Shown: positions 27,664 to 36,773, counted from the first letter of the stretch. The stretch is 64,000 bases of DNA from Prevotella aff. ruminicola Tc2-24 (GCF_900110895.1 NZ_FOIQ01000005.1:231222-295221), one strand, 5' to 3'. A program made the numbers and translations. Notes: generated by a model from the letters alone, not told the origin.

Positions 27664-28761
27664 TTAATCTATCGCTTCTAAATCTGCCTCATATCGTTCA
27701 CTCTCCGACGGCATCAATTCAAAGCCTTCGGGGAGTCCATTATCTATGGTGTCAAAAGACACGTAGCGCTGCTCCTGCCAAGCCTTTATTCCAGCTTCTT
27801 CTTGTAGGACATATCCTTCATTGGCATCGAGTGGCTTTTTGGTTACTGCATCTATCGTCCAGAAATAAGTGCTTTTACAATGCCCTTGTGGATGATAAGC
27901 AACCAGACCTCTTGCAGCCTCATCGTTTTCTTGCAATGTAGCAACACGCTGCATGGCTGTCATTGACATCGGACTCTTACCTTTTGTTAATTCTTTGAAT
28001 ATATTAATCACTTCCCTACTCCAATAAAGCTTTTTCAAGCCAGCAAATACTCCTTTGTATTGCGCCTTTTCAAAACGAGCATTTATAAAGGTTTCCCATT
28101 CTTTTCCAGATTTTACTATGTCCACACCCATTCGCGCTGCAAGCATGGGTTCGTCAATGAGTTGACCTGGATGTTCAAACAAGTCATGCAACACTAAGGC
28201 AGCAAACCTACTAACATTAAATGATTCTGGTTTTACAAAGGGAGCCAGGAAACTGGTATTCCCATCTATTCTTTCATTCTGCAATATATTTTGAAGGTTT
28301 TTATCTTTATCCTCAGTTAGTCTTGCATACTCTTCCGCCAAAATTTCAAGTTGCTCAGCAAATGATTCCCATGGAATCTCGCCATTTCTTTCCAAAACCA
28401 TGTCAAACAAATCATGGCTGGTAATGTCAGCAGCATAATGAGCGCATTGAAGGTCATTGGATAACAGTACTATAGGCTTATGGGGTTTCTCTTCCTCAAC
28501 AGCGTAAGAGCGGAGCCACTGGGCAAGGCTCGTTGCTGAAAACTTAGTGCTATTTGGGCCTGTACCATTCAGTTTCAAATCTAACAGATACCCATCAATT
28601 TTATCCCAGTCTGCCTTCAACTTTTCTGTTAGGACATCAAATACCCGAAATCCTTTCAACTTCAGGGCTTCTACTTCTACCTTTTTTGAGACATTAATAC
28701 CATCAGCTACAGCCTGTATAGTCTTTTCATCCTCGTCATCAATATAATAATACTTTTTCAT
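27664..28761 (-). CDS. Receiver-domain-like protein with unknown C-terminal part
   Basis: A 365-aa protein. Residues 1-120 look like a response-regulator receiver: acidic pocket YYIDDEDE (D8, D9), putative phospho-acceptor D61 in GYLLDLKL, and the switch Ser in VLLSND at about 101. The expected conserved Lys near 120 is less clear. From about 150 to the end lies an alpha-helical region without an evident helix-turn-helix or enzyme motif (…FLAPFVKPESFNVSRFAALVLHD…). The start codon overlaps the stop of the upstream GHKL/histidine-kinase gene by four bases (ATGA). A phosphorelay between the two is a reasonable inference; the output is unknown. Confidence 0.75.
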   Translation of the reverse strand: MKKYYYIDDEDEKTIQAVADGINVSKKVEVEALKLKGFRVFDVLTEKLKADWDKIDGYLLDLKLNGTGPNSTKFSATSLAQWLRSYAVEEEKPHKPIVLLSNDLQCAHYAADITSHDLFDMVLERNGEIPWESFAEQLEILAEEYARLTEDKDKNLQNILQNERIDGNTSFLAPFVKPESFNVSRFAALVLHDLFEHPGQLIDEPMLAARMGVDIVKSGKEWETFINARFEKAQYKGVFAGLKKLYWSREVINIFKELTKGKSPMSMTAMQRVATLQENDEAARGLVAYHPQGHCKSTYFWTIDAVTKKPLDANEGYVLQEEAGIKAWQEQRYVSFDTIDNGLPEGFELMPSESERYEADLEAID

Positions 28762-31019
28762 TTGTTTGCTGGTATAGAAATTTTGAATGTTGTTTTATAT
28801 CCTTCTACGGGGTCAACGACCTCAATTGTGCCGTTATAGCTATTGAGAATATCCCTAATTATTGTTAGGCCTAAACCTGTACCAGTATATGAATCATCTC
28901 CTCTACCAACGGGTTCAGATGTTGTAAAGAATGCGTTGAATACATTCTCTCGATCTTCTTCTGGGATTCCTTTTCCATTATCGGAGAATTCTAAATACAC
29001 TTTTTCCGCATCTTTCCAGCTCTTTATATACATTTTCTTGTCTTCTGTATCTTTTAACGCTTTCTTTGCATTGGTATAAAGATTGAAAAGAATAGACATC
29101 CATTCTGAAGGATGCATCGGAACTGTTTTCAGGCCAAATCCCAAATATTCTGGTTCTGGCAACGAAATATCAGCTCTTCCTAGGTCATTTTGTATACTTA
29201 AATAGAAAGCATTAACCTGCTCTTTAACATTAATCGGTATTAACTCCCTTATTACATTTCGTGATATCGTCCTATCAAAATATGAAGTATAAGCTTTAAA
29301 TGATTTTAATCTCTCCTTCATCTCATTGATAGTCGTTTGCAAGCTATCATCTTGATTAATTCTGTGTTTTAGTACTTCTATATCTGCGGAGAACGCAGGT
29401 TCAAAACGGTTTATCTCATGAATAAACTCACCAATTACCAAACCTGTCCCAGCCAAGACACGTAGCATATTATTTTCATCAATCAACTTTTGTTGATCCT
29501 CTTTTTCTTCTCGGCGACCTACAACAATAGTTTCGATGAGTTCTTTTGCCTGCGAGTAAAAACTATTATTATCTTCTCCTCTTACTTCTGAGTCGCCTTC
29601 TTTTGGAGCGTTCTCAACAATGTGCTTCAACTCATCAATAGCAGCATCCACTCTAATAGTAGAGTTTCTTTTCTTCCAGTCTTTTTGGTTTGCAGTTCCT
29701 TTCCTTCCGCGAAGATCAGCCACCTTCAAGACCATCTTTGTTATTGCTCTATATAGATAATCAACCAACTCATCATAGGCTTGGTTTTGAATAAGTCCTT
29801 CACGGCTAGATGTTTCTTTCAAAATCTCAGCCCCTTCATTATCTATCTCTGCCAGACCAAAGAAACTTATGTTTTGATGAGGTGCAATAATCGTTTGTTT
29901 TCTTGCAGATTCGTCAAGCCCAATCCAATCATCTCCTTTCTCTCCATATGGAAGGACGCGGAATCCTTTACGATATAATCTAACACCTCCTTGTTCTTCT
30001 GCAATAGCTCTGATTTCACTTCTCTTTTGCCCAGACAAAAGGGAATTCTCATAAATAAAGTAATACACACGTGCACTGACACCACGTATGAACTCCATTT
30101 TCGTATTCTCCTCCTCGGGAACTTTGCCTAGTAACGATTCTTGATAATAATCAAATTTTTCACATCTCATTTTCCAGTGCGCTTGCCCATCCTTGTCTAT
30201 ATACGTATCCATGACAGCCAGCGCGAACTGGGTTATTTCTGAGACTTCATCAACTATTTTGTAATCTTCTGCCACTTCATCACGATAGAAGTAGGTTTTA
30301 AAACCAGGATCCTCATCATTACTAATGGTCTGTGATAAAGGGAATGGCTGAAGCAATGTTGACACGCTACGGTAAATCTTTTTCACGTAGGAATCTGACC
30401 AGCTATCCCTCAATTCATCAATTTGAAGCAGAGTCCCTTGCTCTTTTGTTTTTTCAACTATTTCAATTCTATTATCGATTGTGTTCAAATACTTATCAGA
30501 TTCAAAGTCCTTCCAATGTATTGTTACTTTTAAAGCTGTTTCTGATTCCTTCGTCTGAGTAATAATCGTCAATCTTTTGCCCAGACGTTGAGTCGCAAAA
30601 CGTCCTATTCCTTTACGCCCTGCTCTAGTACGTTTGTAAACTGGCGATATTGGGTTATGAATCTTGTCCGCAGAAGATAATCTCATAAAACCATCTATCA
30701 ACTGCTCCTTGGTCATACCCAAACCGTTATCGTCAACCAACAGTGTCCCCCCGATAGACCAGGCATTTTTAAATACAACATTTACTGTAGTAGCATCTGC
30801 ATCATATGCATTCTTAATAAGCTCAGCAACCGCAGTTTCGCGTTTTCCAACAAGTTCTTCGCCTAGCCTGCTAATAATGCCTGCATCAACAGTAAAGCGC
30901 ACTTTTTCGCTATCAAACTTTGCAAGTTCATTTGATAACTCTATTACCTTACCGTAATCTACAGGTGTCTGCGAAAGCAACACTTGTATTCTTTCTTTTA
31001 TTTCTTGCTCCGTATACAT
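28758..31019 (-). CDS. Dual GHKL ATPase: Hsp90/MutL-like N-terminus plus histidine-kinase core
   Basis: About 753 aa from the Met at 31019. An upstream Met (31082) lies inside the preceding gene and is less likely; residue numbers here count from it. The first ATPase has the N box AELIKNAYDADA (N91), G1 box DDNGLGM (117-123) and RKGIGRFATQRLG, as in Hsp90/MutL/MORC-type proteins. A linker follows, then a coiled-coil dimerisation region with H555 in GEFIHEINRF, like an H-box. The second ATPase has N box NLYTNAKKA (667-675), SDNGKGIPEED and GTGLGLTII. It is therefore both a chaperone-like ATPase and a likely histidine kinase. No membrane segment, so it would sense something in the cytoplasm. 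Confidence 0.87.
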   Translation of the reverse strand: MYTEQEIKERIQVLLSQTPVDYGKVIELSNELAKFDSEKVRFTVDAGIISRLGEELVGKRETAVAELIKNAYDADATTVNVVFKNAWSIGGTLLVDDNGLGMTKEQLIDGFMRLSSADKIHNPISPVYKRTRAGRKGIGRFATQRLGKRLTIITQTKESETALKVTIHWKDFESDKYLNTIDNRIEIVEKTKEQGTLLQIDELRDSWSDSYVKKIYRSVSTLLQPFPLSQTISNDEDPGFKTYFYRDEVAEDYKIVDEVSEITQFALAVMDTYIDKDGQAHWKMRCEKFDYYQESLLGKVPEEENTKMEFIRGVSARVYYFIYENSLLSGQKRSEIRAIAEEQGGVRLYRKGFRVLPYGEKGDDWIGLDESARKQTIIAPHQNISFFGLAEIDNEGAEILKETSSREGLIQNQAYDELVDYLYRAITKMVLKVADLRGRKGTANQKDWKKRNSTIRVDAAIDELKHIVENAPKEGDSEVRGEDNNSFYSQAKELIETIVVGRREEKEDQQKLIDENNMLRVLAGTGLVIGEFIHEINRFEPAFSADIEVLKHRINQDDSLQTTINEMKERLKSFKAYTSYFDRTISRNVIRELIPINVKEQVNAFYLSIQNDLGRADISLPEPEYLGFGLKTVPMHPSEWMSILFNLYTNAKKALKDTEDKKMYIKSWKDAEKVYLEFSDNGKGIPEEDRENVFNAFFTTSEPVGRGDDSYTGTGLGLTIIRDILNSYNGTIEVVDPVEGYKTTFKISIPANK

Positions 31020-31060
31020 AAGAATAATTGATCTATCGGTTGGTTTTTTAATATCTGTTT

Positions 31061-32311
31061 TTAATTCATCAGCCACTTCCACACCGGCACCACAGGTATT
31101 CCCTCTTCCGTACCCTCCTCATCATACGTAATCAGCAGGCACTTCCAGTCGTCGTGAGCCTTGGCATACTTCACCAGTGGTGGCACCTCCCTGTTGTAAG
31201 TGGTCTCATCCTTGATGCTGTAGGATACCTGTATGGCCAGTTTCTCGTCAGGCACGATGAAGTCTATCTCCTTCTCCGCGTTCAGGAAATACACATTCTT
31301 CTTGCCAAATCGCCTGCACAGCTCCACCGCCACCATGTTCTCCAGTAGCGACGTCTCAGAGTTCATCAAGAACAGGTTCAGAAGTCCGTTGTCAACGAAG
31401 TAGTATTTCTTCTGTGTCTCCTTCTCAGTCAGCTTGCCCACTTCGTTCTCCATGGGCAGTATCAGCCAGCTGTCAGCAGCATAATCCGCATAGTCTATCG
31501 TAGTAGGCACACTGATGGGCGACCCCGTTGCCACTATCACGTTCCTCAGCCTGTTATACGACAGTGGCTGCTTTACGCTTTCCCCCATCTTCTTGATCAG
31601 GATGTTCAGCACCCTGTCGTTCTTGATGTTGTTTCGGGCACAGATGTCACCCAAATATATCTTCTGATACAGGCTCGACAGCATGGCCCGCTTATTCTTA
31701 AACGACAATATCTCTGGCAGACCGCCGTAATAGAAGTACTCATTCAGATGCCGCTTCACCTCACTCCTTTGGAAAGTGTCATACTCCCAATGTTCCTTCA
31801 ACTCCACCTGCTGAGCTGCCAGATACTCTTTGAACGAATATGGGTACGCATCGAGAATAAAGAACCGACCGCCAAGCGTAGTTGCCACCTCCTTGCTCAG
31901 CATTTTCGCATTGCTGCCAGTTACATAGACTCTGTATTTCGCATCAGTCAACCTCCGCACAAACTTATCCCAATGCGGAATGTTCTGCACCTCATCCAAA
32001 AACACCACCGGCTTCTTACCATAAAGTTCCAGATGAGCCTCCAGCAGACTGTTGAAGTCTTCCGTCTGGAATTCCGCCAGACGCTCATCCTCAAAGTCCA
32101 CAAACAGTATCTCGTCCCATCCCTTTCCTGCTGCCTGTAGCTGACGCACGCGCTGATACAGCAGGTACGACTTACCCGCATGTCTCACGCCAACTATCAC
32201 ATAGTTTCCATTCTCTTCAAAGTCTACGGGACGGTTCACAATCACCGCCTCATCTACCTCGCGTTGCTTACTAATCAGGCATTGTTTGATGACATCTATA
32301 CTGATACTCAT
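31061..32311 (-). CDS. AAA ATPase with DUF4143 C-terminal domain
   Basis: A 416-aa protein with a P-loop of the form VGVRHAGKSYLL (the usual GxxxxGKS), Walker B VVFLDEVQNI and sensor motif VYVTGSNAKML. The C-terminal half (…NEYFYYGGLPEIL…; YFVDNGLLNLFL; ELCRRFGKKNVYFLNAEKEIDFIV) is the DUF4143 region with a nuclease-like core. These proteins are abundant and variable in Bacteroidetes and often sit in accessory loci; their function is unsettled. It is the first gene of the island operon, with a TATATTTG promoter at 32360-32367. Its base composition is higher in GC than the genes behind it, so it may have joined the operon separately. Confidence 0.88.
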   Translation of the reverse strand: MSISIDVIKQCLISKQREVDEAVIVNRPVDFEENGNYVIVGVRHAGKSYLLYQRVRQLQAAGKGWDEILFVDFEDERLAEFQTEDFNSLLEAHLELYGKKPVVFLDEVQNIPHWDKFVRRLTDAKYRVYVTGSNAKMLSKEVATTLGGRFFILDAYPYSFKEYLAAQQVELKEHWEYDTFQRSEVKRHLNEYFYYGGLPEILSFKNKRAMLSSLYQKIYLGDICARNNIKNDRVLNILIKKMGESVKQPLSYNRLRNVIVATGSPISVPTTIDYADYAADSWLILPMENEVGKLTEKETQKKYYFVDNGLLNLFLMNSETSLLENMVAVELCRRFGKKNVYFLNAEKEIDFIVPDEKLAIQVSYSIKDETTYNREVPPLVKYAKAHDDWKCLLITYDEEGTEEGIPVVPVWKWLMN

Positions 32312-32359
32312 ATAAATTATATTTTATAAGAATCATGCAATTTTATTAAGTTTGGTTTG

Positions 32360-32367
32360 CAAATATA
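32360..32367 (-). promoter_or_regulatory. -7 element of the island operon
   Basis: On the minus strand CCTATATTTGC contains the TAnnTTTG element about 49 bases ahead of the DUF4143 gene. It is the only clear promoter for the five-gene unit. Confidence 0.55.
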
Positions 32368-32780
32368 GGTATTTTCTATAAAACAAGATTGATAAACTCC
32401 GAGTTTTTGCAATGTTTTCACACTTTTTATCACATATCATGGATTTTTACCTTCAAAGTGAAACCTCTCAGAATTATTCTTGTCCAAAAATAGCCGTATC
32501 ATTCTCACATAATTTTAGAATCTAATGTTACTTTGTAAAACGATCATTTTTCATAATAGATAATATTCAACATGCTTTATTCCCGTTTACGAATGTTAAA
32601 TCCGTTAAATCTTACTCTCCAAGACCATGTCTTTAGATACTCCAAATCACTTTTCTACCGTTTAAGACGTAAGTCATTGATTATCAATGTTTAAAACGTT
32701 CTCTGGTTGAAGACTGACAAGTATGTAAAAGACGACAAGGAGCAGGGATGTTTCAAGAAACTCGCCCAAATGTTGAATTG
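32368..32780. other. AT-rich intergenic region with a possible gene remnant
   Basis: No intact gene was found. Near 32695-32780 a plus-strand frame reads LWLKTDKYVKDDKEQGCFKK and a few more codons before a stop, with coding-like composition. It could be the last part of a decayed gene. Nothing else stands out here. Confidence 0.35.
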
Positions 32781-32826
32781 ATTGGACAATTGGACAAAAA
32801 CTTTTTATTCAACGTATATCAGGGCA
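32781..32826 (+). repeat. ATTGGACA unit at the right end of the island
   Basis: ATTGGACAATTGGACAAAAA, then TTTTTATTCAACGT and TCAGGGCAA. It aligns with 24682-24724 in the same orientation with a few changes and a 3-4 base length difference. It lies four bases from the stop codon of the next gene. Confidence 0.75.
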
Positions 32827-32829
32827 AAC

Positions 32830-33411
32830 CTAATAGTACATGATTCCGAGGATGTAGTAATGTGGACTCTTGGGGGAGATGTCGGAGATCGTACCACAAC
32901 AGCGGGTTACCTTGTACTCCGCATCATACCAGAACGAGGAATAATATACAAGTGGTATGAAGGTTTCTTTCTCTAAGGGCGTTGTGGGTTCGGAGGGATC
33001 CGACCGATATGAGTAGATGTATTTGTTTTCGCTCTCCCAATAGAGTTGCCTTAGCTTTAGACTCCAGGTGGCTTGAATCGTATTCTCCCAACTGAAGAAG
33101 GTCAGGGCTAAAGAGTCTGTTTCTGAAGGGAGAAAACCCATAACCAGCTTATCACCTCTTGTCTCAAAAGAATAAGGGAATAGGCGTCGATGGGAACCCT
33201 CGACTTCTTTCCCGTCGACAAACTCTCTAACGTTAACTGACACATTCTTGCCTTTTAACGCACTGACATCAAAGCTGTATGCCTGATAGCCTTTGGCATT
33301 AAGCATCGGGATGTAGTCGTTGAAGGTGGTCTCGATCTTCTTGATCTCCTGTGCCTGTCCCATCACAGCTACGAGGGTGAGAAGGAAGGTGATGATGGTT
33401 TTCTTGTTCAT
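32830..33411 (-). CDS. Small secreted protein, possibly DUF5041-like
   Basis: About 193 aa from the Met at 33411, which gives a clean signal peptide (MNKKTIITFLLTLVAVMGQAQ). Met codons further upstream would place polar residues ahead of it. The mature part (…FNDYIPMLNAKGYQAYSFDVSALKGKNVSV…) is beta-rich. I recall a similar pattern in a Bacteroidales family of unknown function (DUF5041), but cannot confirm it. A TATATTTG promoter lies at 33488-33495. The gene is bounded on one side by the island repeat and on the other by the esterase terminator, so it stands alone. Confidence 0.65.
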   Translation of the reverse strand: MNKKTIITFLLTLVAVMGQAQEIKKIETTFNDYIPMLNAKGYQAYSFDVSALKGKNVSVNVREFVDGKEVEGSHRRLFPYSFETRGDKLVMGFLPSETDSLALTFFSWENTIQATWSLKLRQLYWESENKYIYSYRSDPSEPTTPLEKETFIPLVYYSSFWYDAEYKVTRCCGTISDISPKSPHYYILGIMYY

Positions 33412-33562
33412 AGTTGTTTCTATTGTCAATACCTTTTGTTGCTTTTTAATGATCGTGTTAATGTGTATCACGCGCGGTGAGGTACTGCAAATATACGAAG
33501 AGTTAGGGATATTTTGTTGGATTGCTTATAAATGTTTTTGTTTATTAACGTTATTGGGGGCG

Positions 33563-33592
33563 TAAAAAAAATGGGGCGCTCGCTGGCGCCCC
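33563..33592 (-). terminator. Terminator after the carboxylesterase pair
   Basis: GGGGCGC…GCGCCCC stem at 33573-33592 with a T run on the minus strand (A run at 33563-33571), downstream of the esterase stop at 33640. Confidence 0.75.
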
Positions 33593-33639
33593 TGGACTTA
33601 GTAAAGAATAACGACATTGCGAGTCGCTGAAAAGATTTA

Positions 33640-35193
33640 TTATGGTGTTTCTGTTTTCATCGTCTTCTGGGAATACATCCAGTCGAAGAACTGCTCGATG
33701 AGACTGATGATCTTCTGGTTGGGAACGGGTATGAGGGTGGCCTCGCCGTTGCCGAACTGCATGACACTCTTCGCACTGGGATCGGGCGTGAAGGCGGGCC
33801 ACTGGGGCAGTCCGTCGCCGTTGGGGTTGAGGTTAGTGGCGAAGTTCACCCAGTACTGCTGCATGAGGTCGGAAACTTTCTTCTCTTGCGGATGGCTCTC
33901 GGCCTCGTTGTCGAAGGCGCCGCCCAGGTAGAGGATATCGTCGGCATGGGCGGGACCACGCAACTTGCCTCTTCCGATGAGGGTGCGGTCTGACTGCTGG
34001 GTGAGGTAGGCATAGAAGACGGGACTATGGCCTGTCTTGGTCTGCAGCCTTGCCCACAGATCCGTGGGCGCCCCGAAGCTGAAATCACGCATCAGGTCGC
34101 GCAAGCTGAAGAGGGCCTGCTCGTCGTTCTCGGCGGGACAATAGGCCAGCACGCTATCGAGATACTGCGGAGGCACGATACTGAGCTCTTTCATATATTC
34201 TTCGACCGTGGTTTTCTCTACGAAAGCGGCACCTTCGTCGCTGTTGTACATGACGATGACGGGCACGTCGGCATACTCGCCACGCTGGTAGAGACCGTAG
34301 GGCTCGGTGGTGAGCACATAGTCGTCGAGGATGGGGGCACAGCCCTGGAAATCGACGCCTGTGCCTGTGAGCGACTGGGTATCCATCTGGCGCATCTCGG
34401 CGATGGACTTCTTGCCCAACTGGTTCTGGAACATCGTACCCATCTGCTCGGCTTGTTGCTGCGTCATACTTCCCATGGTCATGAAGTAGGCTCCGCTCTG
34501 AGCGATACAGGCGCGGAAGAGGCCCTTGGCGAGGGGTGAGGAACAGAGGACATGACAGCTCGCACTGCCTGCCGACTCACCGAAGATGGTGACCTTCGAG
34601 GGATCGCCACCGAAGTTCTTGATGTTTCGCTGGATCCACTGCAGGGCAAAGATCTGGTCGAGGATGCCATAGTTGCCGGAACGGCCGTCGGGCGATTCCT
34701 TGGAGAGCTCGGGATGGGCCAGGAAGCCGAGGGCGCCGGCACGATACTCGATGGACACGGCGACGACGCCACGACGGGCCAGGCTCTGCCACAGATCGGC
34801 TCCATAGTGTTCGGTGCGGAAACCGCCACCATGGATATAGACCATCACGGGCAGGGCCTCATCGACTGTCTTGGCGGGGGTGACGACACTGAGGTAGAGG
34901 CAGTCCTCGCTCATCATGTCGTAGCTCACATCGCCACGCTCGGGCTGCGGGGGCCACTTGGCCACCTCCTCGGCCTTCAGCACGCCCTGCCAGGGCTTGG
35001 CGGGCTGTGGGGCCTTCCAGCGCAGATCGCCCACTGGGGGTGCCGCAAAGGGGATCGCCTTGTAAACTGCGAGGTTGCCTTCGAGCACACCCTCCAGATC
35101 GCCTGTCTCAACATGGGTCTTCAGTAGCGGCTGGGCTTGCAGGGTCATCACGCCCAACAGTCCGCATACTGCAATGAATAGTTTTATCTTCAT
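33640..35193 (-). CDS. Secreted type-B carboxylesterase (downstream copy)
   Basis: About 517 aa from MKIKLFIAVCGLLGVMTLQA; the longer frame to 35250 adds a non-signal extension across the intergenic gap. It is an alpha/beta hydrolase: oxyanion-hole motif YIHGGGF, nucleophile elbow FGESAGS near residue 205, and the catalytic His region HADDILYLGGAFD near the end. It hydrolyses esters outside the cytoplasm; natural substrates may be acetylated or feruloylated glycans, but this is not shown. It is a close paralogue of the gene directly upstream, with 23 bases between them. The N-terminal coding DNA of the two is almost identical, which points to a recent tandem duplication or gene conversion. 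Confidence 0.93.
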   Translation of the reverse strand: MKIKLFIAVCGLLGVMTLQAQPLLKTHVETGDLEGVLEGNLAVYKAIPFAAPPVGDLRWKAPQPAKPWQGVLKAEEVAKWPPQPERGDVSYDMMSEDCLYLSVVTPAKTVDEALPVMVYIHGGGFRTEHYGADLWQSLARRGVVAVSIEYRAGALGFLAHPELSKESPDGRSGNYGILDQIFALQWIQRNIKNFGGDPSKVTIFGESAGSASCHVLCSSPLAKGLFRACIAQSGAYFMTMGSMTQQQAEQMGTMFQNQLGKKSIAEMRQMDTQSLTGTGVDFQGCAPILDDYVLTTEPYGLYQRGEYADVPVIVMYNSDEGAAFVEKTTVEEYMKELSIVPPQYLDSVLAYCPAENDEQALFSLRDLMRDFSFGAPTDLWARLQTKTGHSPVFYAYLTQQSDRTLIGRGKLRGPAHADDILYLGGAFDNEAESHPQEKKVSDLMQQYWVNFATNLNPNGDGLPQWPAFTPDPSAKSVMQFGNGEATLIPVPNQKIISLIEQFFDWMYSQKTMKTETP

Positions 35194-35216
35194 GATTCTA
35201 ATGGCCAACGCTCGGA

Positions 35217-36761
35217 TTACGGTTTGATGGTTCGCTGACTGCGTATCCAATCGAAGAAACGCTCAAAGAAAGCGATATTCTCCTGGTTGGGAACGGGGAC
35301 GAGGGTGGCACCATTATTGAACTGCATGACGCTCTTCGCTGTGGGGTCGAGCGTGAAGGCTGGCCACTGGGGCAGACCGTCACCGTTGGGGTTGAGGTTG
35401 GTGGCGAAGTTCACCCAGTACTGCTGCATGATGTCGGACACTTTCTTCTCGGCGGGGTACTTCTCTGCTTCCTTGTCGAAAGCACCTCTCAGGTAGAGGA
35501 AATCATCGGCATGGGCGGCACCACGGCGGTTGCCCTTGGCATAGACGGTACGGTCGGACTTCTGGGCAAGGTAGGCGTAATAGACGGGACTCTTTCCTGT
35601 CTCTGTCTGCAGCTTAGCCCACAGATCCGTGGGAGCACCGAAATTAAGGTCACGTATCAGGTCGCGGAAGGCGAAGAGCGCCTGCTCATTGTTCTCGGCA
35701 GGATAGTAGATGGAGAAAATGCTGTCCACATACTGCTCGGGAACACCGGTAAGCTGCGCCTTATACTCATCGACGGTGATGCTATCGGTGGCAACGGCAC
35801 CCTCGTCGCTGTTGTACATGACGATCACGGGCACATCGGCATACTCGCCACGCTGGTAGAGATCGTAGAGCTCGGCTGTGAGCACATAACCGTCGAAGAT
35901 AGGTGTACAGGCCTGGAAGTTGACGCCCGTGCCTGTGAGCGACTTGGTGTCCATCTCTCGCATCTCGGCGATCGATTTCTTGCCCAACTGATTCTGGAAC
36001 ATCGCACCCATCATCTCGGCCTGCTGACGGGGAACAGCCCCTGTGGGTGAGAAGAAGGTACCGCTCTGGGCGATACAGGCACGGAAAAGGCCCTTGGCAA
36101 GGGGTGAGGCACAGAGGATGTTACAGCACATGCCACCTGCCGACTCACCGAAGATGGTGACCTTCGAGGGGTCGCCGCCGAAGTTCTTGATGTTACGCTG
36201 GATCCACTGCAGGGCAAAGATCTGGTCGAGAATGCCGTAGTTGCCAGAAAGACCATTGGGCGACTCCTTCGAGAGCTCGGGATGAGCCAGGAAGCCGAGG
36301 GCGCCGGATCGAAACTCGATGGCTACGGTGACAACACCACGACGGGCCAGACTCTGCCAGAGTTCTGCACCATAGTGCTCGGTCTGAAAACCGCCACCAT
36401 GGATAAAGACCATCACGGGCAGGGCCTCATCGACTGTCTTGGCGGGGGTGACGACACTGAGGTAGAGGCAGTCCTCGCTCATCATGTCGTAGTTCACATC
36501 GCCTCGCTCGGGCTGCGGGGGCCACTTGGCCACAGCCTCGGCCTTCAGCACGCCCTGCCAGGGCTTGGCGGGTTGTGGAGCCTTCCAGCGCAGCTCGCCT
36601 ACGGGAGGTGCCGCAAAGGGAATGGCTTTGTAAACTGCGAGGTCGCCTTCGAGCACGCCCTCTAGATCGCCTGTCTCAACATGGGTCTTCAGTAGCGGCT
36701 GGGCTTGCAGGGTCATCGCGCCCAACAGTCCGCATACTGCAATGAATAGCTTTATCTTCAT
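35217..36761 (-). CDS. Secreted type-B carboxylesterase (upstream copy)
   Basis: About 514 aa from MKIKLFIAVCGLLGAMTLQA. It has the same architecture as its downstream paralogue: signal peptide, FIHGGGF, FGESAGG near residue 205, and the His region HADDFLYLRGAFD. Differences cluster in the lid and mid-protein segments (for example TFFSPTGAVPRQQAEMMG, and the stretch around IFSIYYPAENNEQ), which could give a different substrate range. The terminator of the TonB receptor lies just upstream, so the two esterases probably form their own transcript. Their shared C-terminal blocks suggest gene conversion has kept parts alike. Confidence 0.93.
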   Translation of the reverse strand: MKIKLFIAVCGLLGAMTLQAQPLLKTHVETGDLEGVLEGDLAVYKAIPFAAPPVGELRWKAPQPAKPWQGVLKAEAVAKWPPQPERGDVNYDMMSEDCLYLSVVTPAKTVDEALPVMVFIHGGGFQTEHYGAELWQSLARRGVVTVAIEFRSGALGFLAHPELSKESPNGLSGNYGILDQIFALQWIQRNIKNFGGDPSKVTIFGESAGGMCCNILCASPLAKGLFRACIAQSGTFFSPTGAVPRQQAEMMGAMFQNQLGKKSIAEMREMDTKSLTGTGVNFQACTPIFDGYVLTAELYDLYQRGEYADVPVIVMYNSDEGAVATDSITVDEYKAQLTGVPEQYVDSIFSIYYPAENNEQALFAFRDLIRDLNFGAPTDLWAKLQTETGKSPVYYAYLAQKSDRTVYAKGNRRGAAHADDFLYLRGAFDKEAEKYPAEKKVSDIMQQYWVNFATNLNPNGDGLPQWPAFTLDPTAKSVMQFNNGATLVPVPNQENIAFFERFFDWIRSQRTIKP

Positions 36762-36773
36762 ATCTATAAACAA

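Noticed and set aside
24682..32826. Integrase-type attachment sites bounding the island
   Set aside because: The flanking repeats are imperfect, belong to a repeat type seen more than twice in the window, and no integrase, tRNA or transposase lies beside them. They are reported as flanking repeats only.
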